64,000 nt of DNA from Propionibacteriaceae bacterium. Its GTDB lineage: Bacteria > Actinomycetota > Actinomycetes > Propionibacteriales > Propionibacteriaceae. Made by a program: the position numbers and the translations under genes. The number at the start of each line of letters is the position of its first letter. Position 1 is the stretch's first letter. Below are positions 34,957 to 50,040 of the stretch, one piece after another. The stretch lies in the NCBI GenBank assembly GCA_016717345.1, contig JADKFR010000004.1, forward strand, positions 248,001-312,000, written 5' to 3'. A model generated the notes under the pieces. That model was not told where the DNA came from. It saw nothing but the letters and a program-made list of their open reading frames with translations, and ran no database searches.

Positions 34957-35141
34957 CGCCGTAGACCGCTGGTGCGGTCCTGGTTCGCCAGGGCCGGCAA
35001 ATCCCGCGCAGGTGAAACGTGAATTGCTGGCTGGTGGGTGTCACCAGTGAGTTCTCCCCGGGTCGCCCTGCGCGCCGGGGTTTTTCTTTTCCCCGGGGGC
35101 GTCTCTGCTGCTGACACAACAAGAAGTGGGGAAGGAGACCC
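34957..35141 (+). ncRNA. L10 leader (rplJ-rplL 5' regulatory RNA) with attenuator
   Basis: A structured leader before rplJ. It contains the conserved-looking core CCGCGCAGGTGAAACG (about 35005-35020) between hairpins, as in the ribosomal L10 leader, where the L10(L12)4 complex binds and represses its own operon. An intrinsic terminator (35056-35090) stands inside it. Identification is from memory of the motif, not from a covariance search. Confidence 0.7.
35056..35090 (+). terminator. Attenuator terminator in the rplJ leader
   Basis: G/C hairpin with outer arms CCCCGG and CCGGGG followed by TTTTTCTTTT, the only classical T-tract terminator in this region. It sits 51 bases before the rplJ start, fitting control by premature termination. 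Confidence 0.65.
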
Positions 35142-35663
35142 ATGGCGAGGCCGGACAAGGCAGCTGCCGTTGACGAGTTGAAGGATGCCTTCAGCACTTC
35201 TGCGGCCGCCGTGCTGACCGAGTACCGCGGACTCAGGGTCAAGGATCTCAAGGCATTGCGCCGGTCCTTGGGCGAGTCCGCCACCTACGCCGTTGCGAAG
35301 AACACCCTGACGACGATCGCGGCCCGCGAAGCGGGCATCGAAGGACTCGATGAGAAACTCACCGGGCCCACCGCGATCGCCTTCATCCACGGTGACGTAG
35401 CCACCGTGGCGAAGGGGTTGCGGGACTTCGCGAAGGCCAACCCGCTTCTGGTCATCAAGGGTGGCGTCATGGACGGTCGCGTCCTCGATGCCGATTCGGT
35501 CAAGAAGCTGGCCGACCTGGAGTCGCGCGAGGTGCTCCTCGCGAAGCTCGCCGGTGCAATGAACGGGAACCTGGCCAAGGCTGTTGGCCTGTTCGCGGCA
35601 CCGTTGTCCCAGATGGCTCGCGCCGCGGCCGCTCTGGTGGACCAGAAGCAATCGAACGAGTAA
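35142..35663 (+). CDS. rplJ: 50S ribosomal protein L10
   Basis: 173 residues, base of the L7/L12 stalk. VLTEYRGLRVKDLKALRRSL and YAVAKNTLTTIAAREAG are the conserved N-terminal segments; the helical C-terminus binds L12 dimers. ATG with AAGGAG upstream. Probably represses its own leader. Confidence 0.97.
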   Translation: MARPDKAAAVDELKDAFSTSAAAVLTEYRGLRVKDLKALRRSLGESATYAVAKNTLTTIAAREAGIEGLDEKLTGPTAIAFIHGDVATVAKGLRDFAKANPLLVIKGGVMDGRVLDADSVKKLADLESREVLLAKLAGAMNGNLAKAVGLFAAPLSQMARAAAALVDQKQSNE

Positions 35664-35685
35664 GAGAAACGAAAGGACGCCCACT

Positions 35686-36075
35686 ATGGCGAAGCTCAGC
35701 ACTGACGAGCTCCTTGATGCCTTCAAGGAGATGACCCTGATCGAACTCAGCGAGTTCGTGAAGTTGTTCGAAGACACCTTCGGCGTGACCGCTGCCGCTC
35801 CGGTGGCCGTTGCCGCCGCTGCGGGTGCCGCCGCGGCCGAGGCCGTTGAGGAAGAAGAAGTCAGCAACGAGGTGGACGTGATCCTCGAATCCGCCGGCGA
35901 CAAGAAGATCCAGGTCATCAAGGAGGTGCGCGCGCTCACGAACCTGGGCCTCAAGGAGGCCAAGGACCTCGTGGAGGCCGCGCCGAAGGTTGTTCTGGAG
36001 AAGGTGGCCCGCGACGCTGCCGCCAAGGCCAAGGAGGCCCTCGAGGCCGCCGGCGCCTCGGTGACGGTCAAGTGA
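35686..36075 (+). CDS. rplL: 50S ribosomal protein L7/L12
   Basis: 129 residues. N-terminal dimerisation helices (MAKLSTDELLDAFKEM, ELSEFVKLFEDTFGVTAA), an Ala-rich hinge and the C-terminal factor-binding domain KIQVIKEVRALTNLGLKEAKD. ATG with AAAGGA upstream. A 15-bp hairpin follows the stop. Confidence 0.97.
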   Translation: MAKLSTDELLDAFKEMTLIELSEFVKLFEDTFGVTAAAPVAVAAAAGAAAAEAVEEEEVSNEVDVILESAGDKKIQVIKEVRALTNLGLKEAKDLVEAAPKVVLEKVARDAAAKAKEALEAAGASVTVK

Positions 36076-36106
36076 GGTCATCGGCCTAGCCCGATTACCG
36101 ACAGCG

Positions 36107-36140
36107 AATCGGCGGTAGCCCTGTGGGGCTACCGCCGATT
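36107..36140 (+). terminator. Terminator after rplL
   Basis: 15-bp perfect stem AATCGGCGGTAGCCC and its complement around TGTG, followed by TCTGTGCTG. It ends the rplJL unit before the minus-strand peptide gene. Confidence 0.75.
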
Positions 36141-36190
36141 TCTGTGCTGAGGGTGGGCTAGTCGTGACGGCGTTTGCCGCGCGGATCCAA

Positions 36191-36349
36191 TCAGCGCGCG
36201 AGTGGCCAATCGCCTTGGCCGCCGTGGGCAATCACCTTGATCGACTTGACGGCCGGTGCTGCGTGATCTGCCGAGGCGGCGGTGATCGGGATGATGGCCA
36301 GGGCGCCCGCCAGGGCTGCGGCTGCGATGACCTTGCGAACGATAGCCAT
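36191..36349 (-). CDS. Small secreted peptide, candidate pheromone precursor
   Basis: 52 residues, no known family. A basic start (MAIVRK) is followed by a hydrophobic helix (residues 7-24) and an AxA-type cleavage site after ITAASA (residue 27), leaving a mature part of about 25 residues that ends HGGQGDWPLAR. The start is well supported: GGAGGGG stands eight bases before the ATG at 36349, and a promoter (TTGACA 36420-36415, 18 bp, TACTTT 36396-36391, minus strand) lies in the intergenic region. It is divergent from a helix-turn-helix/TPR regulator with operator-like repeats between them, which suggests a signalling peptide of the RRNPP type (inference). A plain exported peptide or bacteriocin-like product is possible. 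Confidence 0.6.
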   Translation of the reverse strand: MAIVRKVIAAAALAGALAIIPITAASADHAAPAVKSIKVIAHGGQGDWPLAR

Positions 36350-36380
36350 GATGGTGTCCCCTCCGAGCTTGCTGGCACTC

Positions 36381-36430
36381 TTTGACAGTGAAAGTACGGG
36401 ACTCTTGACTGTATTGTCAAGATTTGACAG
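36381..36430. promoter_or_regulatory. Operator-like repeats between the peptide and regulator genes
   Basis: CTTGAC (36404-36409), six bases, GTCAAG (36416-36421) form a perfect inverted repeat; TTTGACAG occurs on either side (36381-36388 and 36423-36430). The repeat overlaps the -35 of the peptide gene. The arms match the sites at 37729-37758. Confidence 0.6.
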
Positions 36431-36460
36431 GCTCAGAGAACGAAATTGAATGGAGAGGAG

Positions 36461-37726
36461 ATGGCCGTGGCGGAATCGCAGCACGGGGCCGGTTTCGGCC
36501 AGTTGTTGCGGGAGAGCCGCCACCATCGGGGAATGTCCCAGGTTGCGCTGGGTGGCGACAGGTACTCGGGAAGCTACATCTCTCACCTCGAAAGTGGCCG
36601 GCGGGCACCGACGGTCGAGGTCATCGATTTTCTGGCGCGCCGCCTCGGCGTCTCGCCGCTGGAGTGGGGGATCAGCGGGCCGTCTCCCGGCGCGGAGCCG
36701 CGCAGCGAGGCTCAAGGAACAGATCTGGTCGAACATCTTCTGGTCGCTGAGCGGGCGCGTTCGGACCGCGACTGGCCGGCCGCTGAGGCGCACGCCGAAA
36801 AGGCGGCTGCCGGTGCGGCGGCAGTGGGTGACGCGATCCGTCATTGGGAGGCTACCTACGTGCTGGCTCAGGCGAAGTTCGCCGGGGCCCAGTTCAGCGC
36901 TGCTGCCGACATCGCCCGCCAACTCGCCGAGCATGAGGCAGCCCGGGAGTTCCCCGTGGCGCGCGCCCAAGCCCTGAGTCTGGCCTCGATCGCCTATCGA
37001 TCCAGCGATCGCCTGGGCTGGGCGGTTGCCTACGCCGCTCGGGCCGTGGAGGCTGCCTCGTCCGCTCCCGCGATCATTCTGGCCGAGGCATTGATGGCTC
37101 TTGTCAGTGCCCTGTCTGAGGCTGGGCATTCGTCCGACGAGACCGCAGCCTACGTGGCCCGACTGGAGGCCCTCAGCCCACGACTGGCCTCGGACCACTC
37201 CCGTGGCATGGTGGCCTGGGCGATCGGAACAGCAGCCTTCAAAGCCGGCGATGTCGCCGGGGGTCTGTCCTGGCACGAGCAGGCAAAGGCACTTCTCGAT
37301 CCGAAGCGTGACCTGCGGCTCTGGCTGCGGTTCCATCGCGCCACGGCCAACTGCCGTCTCGATGCCGGCATCACCGACGGCGTGGCGGAACTCCTGCGAC
37401 TCAGCGCCACGGCACTGGAGATCATGGGCAATCCGTTGGACGTGGTGGAGCTCCGGCAGGCCCAGGCACGGCTCGCTCTCGCAACCGGAGACCCCGACAC
37501 TGCCATCAGGGTGATTCGCGGGATCATGGACGATCCCGCCCTCAGAGCCAGTGAACACAGCCGAGCGTCCTCGGAGCTCATCCTGGCCGACAGCTCCACA
37601 GCGTTGGGGGATCGTGACCTGGCCTCCACCCAATATCGCCTGGCGGCCCGCCACTTCGAACTCGAAGGGCGGCTACCACAGGCCATCGACGCTTGGCGCA
37701 AGGCGACCGGTACCGATCGCAGCTGA
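36461..37726 (+). CDS. XRE-type helix-turn-helix regulator with C-terminal TPR domain (RRNPP-like)
   Basis: 421 residues. Residues 11-69 are an XRE helix-turn-helix (FGQLLRESRHHRGMSQ, SGSYISHLESGRRAPT, FLARRLGVSPLEW). The rest (about 85-415) is alanine-rich helical repeat sequence with the spacing of tetratricopeptide repeats (AEAHAEKAAAGAAAVGDA, AWAIGTAAFKAGDVAGG, AQARLALATGDPDTAIR). This is the plan of PlcR/NprR/Rgg-type sensors that bind a peptide through the TPR part (family knowledge); many actinobacterial HTH-TPR proteins have no known ligand. GGAGAGGAG touches the ATG at 36461, so the GTG at 36467, six bases away, may be the true start. It lies between rplL and rpoB, flanked by matching operator-like repeats. 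Confidence 0.8.
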   Translation: MAVAESQHGAGFGQLLRESRHHRGMSQVALGGDRYSGSYISHLESGRRAPTVEVIDFLARRLGVSPLEWGISGPSPGAEPRSEAQGTDLVEHLLVAERARSDRDWPAAEAHAEKAAAGAAAVGDAIRHWEATYVLAQAKFAGAQFSAAADIARQLAEHEAAREFPVARAQALSLASIAYRSSDRLGWAVAYAARAVEAASSAPAIILAEALMALVSALSEAGHSSDETAAYVARLEALSPRLASDHSRGMVAWAIGTAAFKAGDVAGGLSWHEQAKALLDPKRDLRLWLRFHRATANCRLDAGITDGVAELLRLSATALEIMGNPLDVVELRQAQARLALATGDPDTAIRVIRGIMDDPALRASEHSRASSELILADSSTALGDRDLASTQYRLAARHFELEGRLPQAIDAWRKATGTDRS

Positions 37727-37728
37727 TT

Positions 37729-37758
37729 CTTGACAAGAACTTGACAAGTCTTGTCAAG
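37729..37758. promoter_or_regulatory. Three phased CTTG-N-CAAG palindromes before rpoB
   Basis: CTTGACAAG at 37729-37737 and 37740-37748, and CTTGTCAAG at 37750-37758. Each is a 9-bp palindrome with a central A or T, with centres 11 and 10 bp apart, so all face the same side of the helix. A TATGAT box (37759-37764) follows directly. Likely binding sites for the adjacent regulator (inference). Confidence 0.6.
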
Positions 37759-37885
37759 TATGATGGGATCTGTACATCGACGCCCCCCCCAACAACGCGT
37801 CGGATGGGTACAGCTGGATCGGTGCTTGCAGAGCGACTCTCCCTCCCGGGTCACCTGCAGGCGCCGATCTGTTTCTGCACCCAAC

Positions 37886-37914
37886 TTGCAGCACCCTCAG
37901 TCGGTGGGTAAGCT
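37886..37914 (+). promoter_or_regulatory. Promoter of rpoB-rpoC
   Basis: TTGCAG (37886-37891), 17-bp spacer, TAAGCT (37909-37914). Predicted start near 37921, 91 bases before the rpoB TTG. Confidence 0.6.
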
Positions 37915-38011
37915 AACGCTTTGCCCATTGCCATCTACGACCCGTGCGCTTGACGCGGGGCGTTCTGCGTGCAACGAACCGGCAACGCCGGGTATCTGGA
38001 AGGACTCCACC

Positions 38012-41485
<3,474 letters not shown>

Positions 41486-41514
41486 GCCGAAGACTCAGGG
41501 AAAGGGCACACAAC

Positions 41515-44500
41515 GTGCTTGATGTGAACTTCTACGACGAGCTGCGCATCGGCCTGGCGACCGCCGAGCAGATCCGTGAGTGGTCTCATGGCGAGGTCAA
41601 GAAGCCGGAGACGATCAACTACCGGACGCTCAAGCCCGAGCGCGACGGCCTGTTCTGCGAGAAGATCTTCGGCCCCACCCGGGACTGGGAGTGCTACTGC
41701 GGCAAGTACAAGCGGGTGCGCTTCAAGGGCATCATCTGCGAGCGGTGCGGGGTCGAGGTGACCCGCTCCAACGTGCGACGGGAGCGGATGGGCCACATCG
41801 AACTGGCCGCTCCGGTCACGCACATCTGGTACTTCAAGGGCGTTCCGAGCCGACTGGGTTACCTGCTGGACATCGCCCCGAAGGACCTCGAAAAGGTCAT
41901 CTACTTCGCTGCCTACATGATCACTTCCGTCGACGAGGAGGCACGTCACCGCGATCTGGCCTCCCTCGAAGCCAAGGTTGAGGTCGAGCGCAAGCAGCTC
42001 GCCAAGCGTCGCGACAGCGACGTGGAGGCCCGCCTGCAGAAGATCGAGGAAGACCTCGCCCAGCTGGAGAGTGAAGGGGCCAAGGCCGATATCAAGAAGC
42101 GGGTCCGTGACAGCGGGGACCGTGAGGTCAAGCAGTTGCGCGATCGCTCGCAACGTGAGCTCGACCGCCTTGATGCCGTGTGGGCCCGATTCAAGGGTCT
42201 CAAGGTTCAGGACCTCGAAGGTGATGAGATCCTCTACCGCGAGATGAAGTCTCGCTTCGGCAAGTACTTCGCCGGCTACATGGGTGCCGAGGCGATCAAG
42301 AACCGCTTGGCCACCTTCGATCTGGCTGCGGAATCCGATTCGCTGCGCAACATCATCCAGACCGGCAAGGGCCAGCGGAAGACCCGTGCCCTGAAGCGGC
42401 TTCGGGTGGTGGCGGCCTTCCTCAACACCACGAACAGCCCACTGGGCATGGTGCTGGATGCCGTTCCGGTGATCCCGCCGGACCTGCGTCCGATGGTGCA
42501 GTTGGACGGTGGCCGGTTCGCCACCTCCGACCTCAACGATCTCTACCGTCGGGTCATCAACCGGAACAACCGGCTCAAGCGGCTGCTCGACCTGGGCGCT
42601 CCCGAGATCATCGTCAACAACGAGAAGCGGATGCTGCAGGAGGCCGTCGACTCGCTGTTCGACAACGGTCGCCGCGGTCGTCCGGTGACCGGCCCGGGCA
42701 ACCGTCCCCTCAAGTCCATCTCGGACATGCTGAAGGGTAAGCAGGGTCGGTTCCGCCAGAACCTGCTGGGTAAGCGCGTCGACTACTCCGGCCGCTCGGT
42801 CATCGTGGTCGGTCCGCAGCTCAAGCTGCACCAGTGCGGCCTGCCCAAGGCGATGGCGCTGGAGCTGTTCAAGCCGTTCGTGATGAAGCGGCTGGACGAC
42901 CTGAACCTGGCGCAGAACATCAAGAGCGCCAAGCGCATGGTCGAGCGGCAGCGTCCAGTGGTGTGGGACGTCCTCGAAGAGGTCATCACCGAGCACCCCG
43001 TGCTCTTGAACCGCGCGCCCACGCTGCACCGCCTCGGCATCCAGGCCTTCGAGCCGCAGTTGATCGAAGGCAAGGCGATCCAGATCCACCCGCTGGTCTG
43101 CACCGCCTTCAACGCCGACTTCGACGGTGACCAGATGGCCGTGCACCTGCCGCTGAGCGCAGAGGCCCAGGCCGAAGCGCGCATCCTGATGCTGTCGACC
43201 AACAACATCCTGAAGCCCGCCGATGGCCGTCCGGTCACGATGCCCACCCAGGACATGGTGATCGGCCACTACTTCCTGACCCTCGAGCAGCCCGATCTGC
43301 CGGGCGAGGGACGCGTCTTCAGCTCGGTGTCCGAAGCCTTCATGGCGTTCGACAACAAGGAGCTGGGCATCGGGGCGAAGTGCCGGATCCGGTTCTCGGG
43401 AATCGTGCCCCCGGCCGAGAACGAGCTGCGGCCTGACGGCACGATCGTGCTGGAGACCACGCTGGGTCGGGCATTGTTCAACGAGGCCCTCCCGGCGGAC
43501 TACCCGTACGTCAACGTCGAGGTCGGCAAGAAGAAGCTGGGCCAGATCGTCAACGATCTGGCTGAGCGGTATCCGAAGGTCGCCGTGGCGGCGACTCTGG
43601 ACAAGCTGAAGGACCTGGGCTTCAAATGGGCCACCCGCTCAGGTGTCACGGTGTCCATCTCGGACGTCCAGACCCCGCCGAACAAGCCGGAGATCCTCGC
43701 CACGTACGAGAACCGTGCGTCGAAGATCACCAAGCAGTACGAGCGTGGCAAGGTCACCGAGGAGGAACGGCACCAGGAGCTGATCCAGCTGTGGACGGAT
43801 GCCACTGCCGAGCTGACCGCGGCGATGGAAGCGAACTTCACCAGGAACAACCCGATCTTCATGATGGTTCACTCGGGCGCCCGAGGAAACATGACGCAGA
43901 TGCGCCAGATCGCGGCCATGCGAGGCCTGGTGGCCAACCCCAAGGGTGAGATCATCGCCCGGCCGATCAAGTCGAACTTCCGTGAAGGCCTGAGCGTCCT
44001 GGAGTACTTCATCTCCACCCACGGTGGTCGTAAGGGCCAGGCCGACACCGCGCTGCGGACGGCCGACTCCGGCTACCTCACCCGCCGGCTGGTGGACGTC
44101 TCCCAGGACGTCATCATCCGCGAGGAGGACTGCCAGACCGAGCGCGGCCTGACCAAGTCGATCTCGGAGGTCGGGAAGAACGGCAAGTTGATGGCCGCCC
44201 GGAACATCGAGACGGCGGTCTACTCCCGAACCCTGGCCAGCGATGTGGTCTCGCCTGAAGGCAAGGTGCTGGTCAAAGCCGGCGTCGACCTCGGGGATGT
44301 CAATATCAAGAAGCTGCTCAAGAACGGCGTCACCGAGGTCAAGGTGCGTTCGGTTCTCACCTGTGAGGCTGCCACGGGCACCTGCGCGATGTGCTACGGG
44401 CGTTCGCTGGCCACCGGCAAGCTCGTCGATGTCGGCGAAGCGGTCGGAATCGTTGCCGCCCAGTCGATCGGCGAACCGGGCACGCAGTTGACGATGCGTA

Positions 44501-45396
44501 CCTTCCACACCGGTGGTGTGGCAGGCGACGACATCACCCAGGGCCTGCCGCGTGTGGTCGAGCTCTTCGAAGCGCGCCAGCCCAAGGGCAAGGCGCCGAT
44601 CGCCGAATCCTCCGGCCGGGTGCGGATCGAAGAGGGCGACCGCACTCGCAAGCTGGTGATCGTGCGTGATGACGGCGAACTGGACGTCGAGTACCCACTG
44701 CCGCGGCGCGTGCGCCTGGAGTGGGAGGACGGCTTCGGCGTTCGTCATTCGATCGCGGACGGTGATCATGTGATGGCTGGGCAGCAGCTTTACGCCGGGA
44801 CCCCTGATCCCCAGGACGTGCTTCGCGTGAACGGCCTGCGCAAGGTTCAGGAACACCTGGTGGAAGAGGTCCAGGCGGTCTATCGGACTCAGGGTGCCCC
44901 CATCCACGACAAGCACATCGAGATCATCATCCGGCAGATGTTGCGCCGGATCACCGTGATCGAGTCGGGGGACACCTCGATGCTGCCGGGTGAGTTGGCG
45001 GACCGTAAGGCGTTCGAGTCCGAGAACCGTCGAATGGTGACCGAGGGGCTCACTCCTGCTCAGGGCCGTCCCGTGCTGATGGGGATCACGAAGGCCTCGC
45101 TGGCGACCGAGTCGTGGCTCTCGGCGGCTTCCTTCCAGGAGACCACCAAGGTCCTCACCGATGCGGCCATCCACGCCAAGTCCGACTCCCTGGTCGGTCT
45201 GAAGGAGAACGTCATTCTCGGCAAGCTGATCCCGGCCGGAACCGGCCTGGAGCGGTACCGGAACATTCGGGTGGAACCAACCGCCGAAGCCCGGGCCGCC
45301 GCCTACGACCTCTCCTATGATCCCTACGACTACGACCTGTCGGTGGGCGGCTCGTCCGCTCCGCTCGACGAGTACGACAGCGGGGACCTGCGCTGA
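41515..45396 (+). CDS. rpoC: DNA-directed RNA polymerase beta' subunit
   Basis: 1293 residues, normal for actinobacteria. The zinc finger CYCGKYKRVRFKGIICERCG is near residue 60, the catalytic NADFDGDQMAVH near residue 535, and QSIGEPGTQLTMRTFHTGG in the bridge-helix/trigger-loop part. GTG start with GGGAAAGG upstream, 29 bases after rpoB. The gene ends in a hairpin. No frameshift. Confidence 0.97.
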   Translation: MLDVNFYDELRIGLATAEQIREWSHGEVKKPETINYRTLKPERDGLFCEKIFGPTRDWECYCGKYKRVRFKGIICERCGVEVTRSNVRRERMGHIELAAPVTHIWYFKGVPSRLGYLLDIAPKDLEKVIYFAAYMITSVDEEARHRDLASLEAKVEVERKQLAKRRDSDVEARLQKIEEDLAQLESEGAKADIKKRVRDSGDREVKQLRDRSQRELDRLDAVWARFKGLKVQDLEGDEILYREMKSRFGKYFAGYMGAEAIKNRLATFDLAAESDSLRNIIQTGKGQRKTRALKRLRVVAAFLNTTNSPLGMVLDAVPVIPPDLRPMVQLDGGRFATSDLNDLYRRVINRNNRLKRLLDLGAPEIIVNNEKRMLQEAVDSLFDNGRRGRPVTGPGNRPLKSISDMLKGKQGRFRQNLLGKRVDYSGRSVIVVGPQLKLHQCGLPKAMALELFKPFVMKRLDDLNLAQNIKSAKRMVERQRPVVWDVLEEVITEHPVLLNRAPTLHRLGIQAFEPQLIEGKAIQIHPLVCTAFNADFDGDQMAVHLPLSAEAQAEARILMLSTNNILKPADGRPVTMPTQDMVIGHYFLTLEQPDLPGEGRVFSSVSEAFMAFDNKELGIGAKCRIRFSGIVPPAENELRPDGTIVLETTLGRALFNEALPADYPYVNVEVGKKKLGQIVNDLAERYPKVAVAATLDKLKDLGFKWATRSGVTVSISDVQTPPNKPEILATYENRASKITKQYERGKVTEEERHQELIQLWTDATAELTAAMEANFTRNNPIFMMVHSGARGNMTQMRQIAAMRGLVANPKGEIIARPIKSNFREGLSVLEYFISTHGGRKGQADTALRTADSGYLTRRLVDVSQDVIIREEDCQTERGLTKSISEVGKNGKLMAARNIETAVYSRTLASDVVSPEGKVLVKAGVDLGDVNIKKLLKNGVTEVKVRSVLTCEAATGTCAMCYGRSLATGKLVDVGEAVGIVAAQSIGEPGTQLTMRTFHTGGVAGDDITQGLPRVVELFEARQPKGKAPIAESSGRVRIEEGDRTRKLVIVRDDGELDVEYPLPRRVRLEWEDGFGVRHSIADGDHVMAGQQLYAGTPDPQDVLRVNGLRKVQEHLVEEVQAVYRTQGAPIHDKHIEIIIRQMLRRITVIESGDTSMLPGELADRKAFESENRRMVTEGLTPAQGRPVLMGITKASLATESWLSAASFQETTKVLTDAAIHAKSDSLVGLKENVILGKLIPAGTGLERYRNIRVEPTAEARAAAYDLSYDPYDYDLSVGGSSAPLDEYDSGDLR

Positions 45397-45399
45397 ATC

Positions 45400-45445
45400 C
45401 GTCCGGTTCGACCTCGGCCCACGCCTGGCGAGGTCGAACCGGACG
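45400..45445 (+). terminator. Hairpin after rpoC
   Basis: 17-bp perfect stem (45400-45416 with 45429-45445), 12-base loop, starting three bases after the stop codon. A G-rich stretch rather than T's follows. Confidence 0.65.
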
Positions 45446-45461
45446 GGGGCGGGGACGCATT

Positions 45462-45490
45462 TTGCCCGATCCGCTCCCAGCGACTAATCT
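45462..45490 (+). promoter_or_regulatory. Promoter of the rpsL-rpsG-fusA-tuf unit
   Basis: TTGCCC (45462-45467), 17-bp spacer, TAATCT (45485-45490). Predicted start near 45497, leaving a leader of about 136 bases. Confidence 0.6.
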
Positions 45491-45632
45491 GGTCCACTGG
45501 GTCCGGGTGACCGGACCTTCGTGCGTGCCGACGCCGGGCTCCTCGGGGCTCCGAGGGGACGCCCCGCCACCACACCAGCCTTGCGTTCGGTAGGACGCGC
45601 AGAAGTACGACAACGGAAAGAGAAACCAGCCG

Positions 45633-46004
45633 GTGCCCACAATCCAGCAGTTGGTCCGCAAGGGCCGCGCTGACAAGGTCAGCAAGAGCAAGACGCCCGC
45701 GCTCAAGGGCTCTCCCCAGCGCCGCGGCGTGTGCACCCGCGTGTACACCACGACGCCGAAGAAGCCGAACTCGGCCCTGCGCAAGGTGGCTCGCGTCCGG
45801 CTCTCCTCCCAGGTCGAGGTGACCGCCTACATTCCGGGTGTCGGCCACAACCTGCAGGAGCACTCGATGGTGCTGGTGCGCGGCGGCCGTGTGAAGGACC
45901 TTCCCGGCGTTCGCTACAAGATCATTCGCGGCTCGCTCGACACCCAGGGCGTGAAGAACCGCAAGCAGGCTCGCAGCCGCTACGGCGCGAAGAAGGAGAA
46001 GTAA
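45633..46004 (+). CDS. rpsL: 30S ribosomal protein S12
   Basis: 123 residues. PTIQQLVRKGR at the N-terminus; TTTPKKPNSALRK holds Lys43 and GRVKDLPGVRYK the second streptomycin-contact lysine, both in the sensitive form. GTG start with GGAAAGAGA upstream. The stop TAA overlaps the rpsG ATG by one base. Confidence 0.97.
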   Translation: MPTIQQLVRKGRADKVSKSKTPALKGSPQRRGVCTRVYTTTPKKPNSALRKVARVRLSSQVEVTAYIPGVGHNLQEHSMVLVRGGRVKDLPGVRYKIIRGSLDTQGVKNRKQARSRYGAKKEK

Positions 46005-46474
46005 TGCCTCGCAAGGGTCCCGCCCCGAAGCGCCCGGTCGTCGTCGACCCGGTGTACGGCTCACCGCTGGTGTCGCAACTGGTCAGCAAGATCCTGCTGG
46101 ACGGCAAGAAGACCACCGCCCAGTCCATCGTGTACGACGCGCTGGAGGGCACTCGCGCCAAGACCGGCATCGACCCGGTGCAGACCTTGAAGAAGGCGCT
46201 CGACAACATTCGTCCGGCTCTGGAGGTGAAGAGCCGCCGCGTCGGTGGCGCCACCTACCAGGTGCCGATCGAGGTCAAGCCGGCTCGTGCGAACACTCTT
46301 GCGCTGCGCTGGTTGGTGGCCTTCTCGCGCCAGCGTCGCGAGAAGACCATGACCGAGCGGCTCATGAACGAACTCCTGGACGCGTCCAACGGCCTGGGTG
46401 CCGCGGTCAAGCGCCGCGAGGACACCCACAAGATGGCCGAGGCCAACCGCGCCTTCGCGCATTACCGCTGGTGA
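46004..46474 (+). CDS. rpsG: 30S ribosomal protein S7
   Basis: 156 residues. MPRKGPAPKRPVVVDPVYGS and SRRVGGATYQVPIEV are diagnostic; it ends HKMAEANRAFAHYRW as in other S7 proteins. Start overlaps the rpsL stop (TAATG); AAGGAG upstream. Confidence 0.97.
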   Translation: MPRKGPAPKRPVVVDPVYGSPLVSQLVSKILLDGKKTTAQSIVYDALEGTRAKTGIDPVQTLKKALDNIRPALEVKSRRVGGATYQVPIEVKPARANTLALRWLVAFSRQRREKTMTERLMNELLDASNGLGAAVKRREDTHKMAEANRAFAHYRW

Positions 46475-46498
46475 CCCGCCGCCTCAACTGACTCACCT

Positions 46499-46529
46499 TG
46501 CAGGGCACGGTTGCCAACCGTGCCCTGCA
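46499..46529 (+). terminator. Hairpin between rpsG and fusA
   Basis: 12-bp perfect stem TGCAGGGCACGG/CCGTGCCCTGCA with loop TTGCCAA. It may reduce read-through into fusA or mark a processing site; no T-run. Confidence 0.45.
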
Positions 46530-46577
46530 CCCTGAAAAGCCCAGCACCACCGCGCATCGAATGGAAGGTTGACCCTC

Positions 46578-48686
<2,109 letters not shown>

Positions 48687-48824
48687 GGGCTGAGTTTGAC
48701 TCACACCCTCCGGTAGAGAAAACTTGGACGGGCCTGCCCTCAACAAGCAGGCCGCGACCATGCAGTCAGTAACCACAACACGCCCCGCGAGCAAGCGCGT
48801 GGCGACATCCGAAAAGGAGCCCAA

Positions 48825-50019
<1,195 letters not shown>

Positions 50020-50040
50020 TCTGACGCACGCACCCAGTTT

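Noticed and set aside
36164..36385. 73-codon plus-strand ORF opposite the secreted peptide gene
   Set aside because: Cys/Asp/Gly-rich shadow without ribosome site; the minus-strand frame has signal peptide, promoter and Shine-Dalgarno.
37730..37746. TTGACA copies read simply as -35 boxes
   Set aside because: Three near-identical 9-bp palindromes at 10-11 bp steps cannot all be -35 boxes, and no -10 box lies at 16-18 bp from any of them.
37693..37911. Small plus-strand ORF after the regulator as a second signal peptide gene
   Set aside because: No signal sequence or ribosome site, and it spans the operator array and the 8-C run.
37751..38011. Upstream extension of rpoB to an earlier start
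   Set aside because: No conserved sequence; the TTG at 38012 has GGAAGGA at good spacing and matches the family start.
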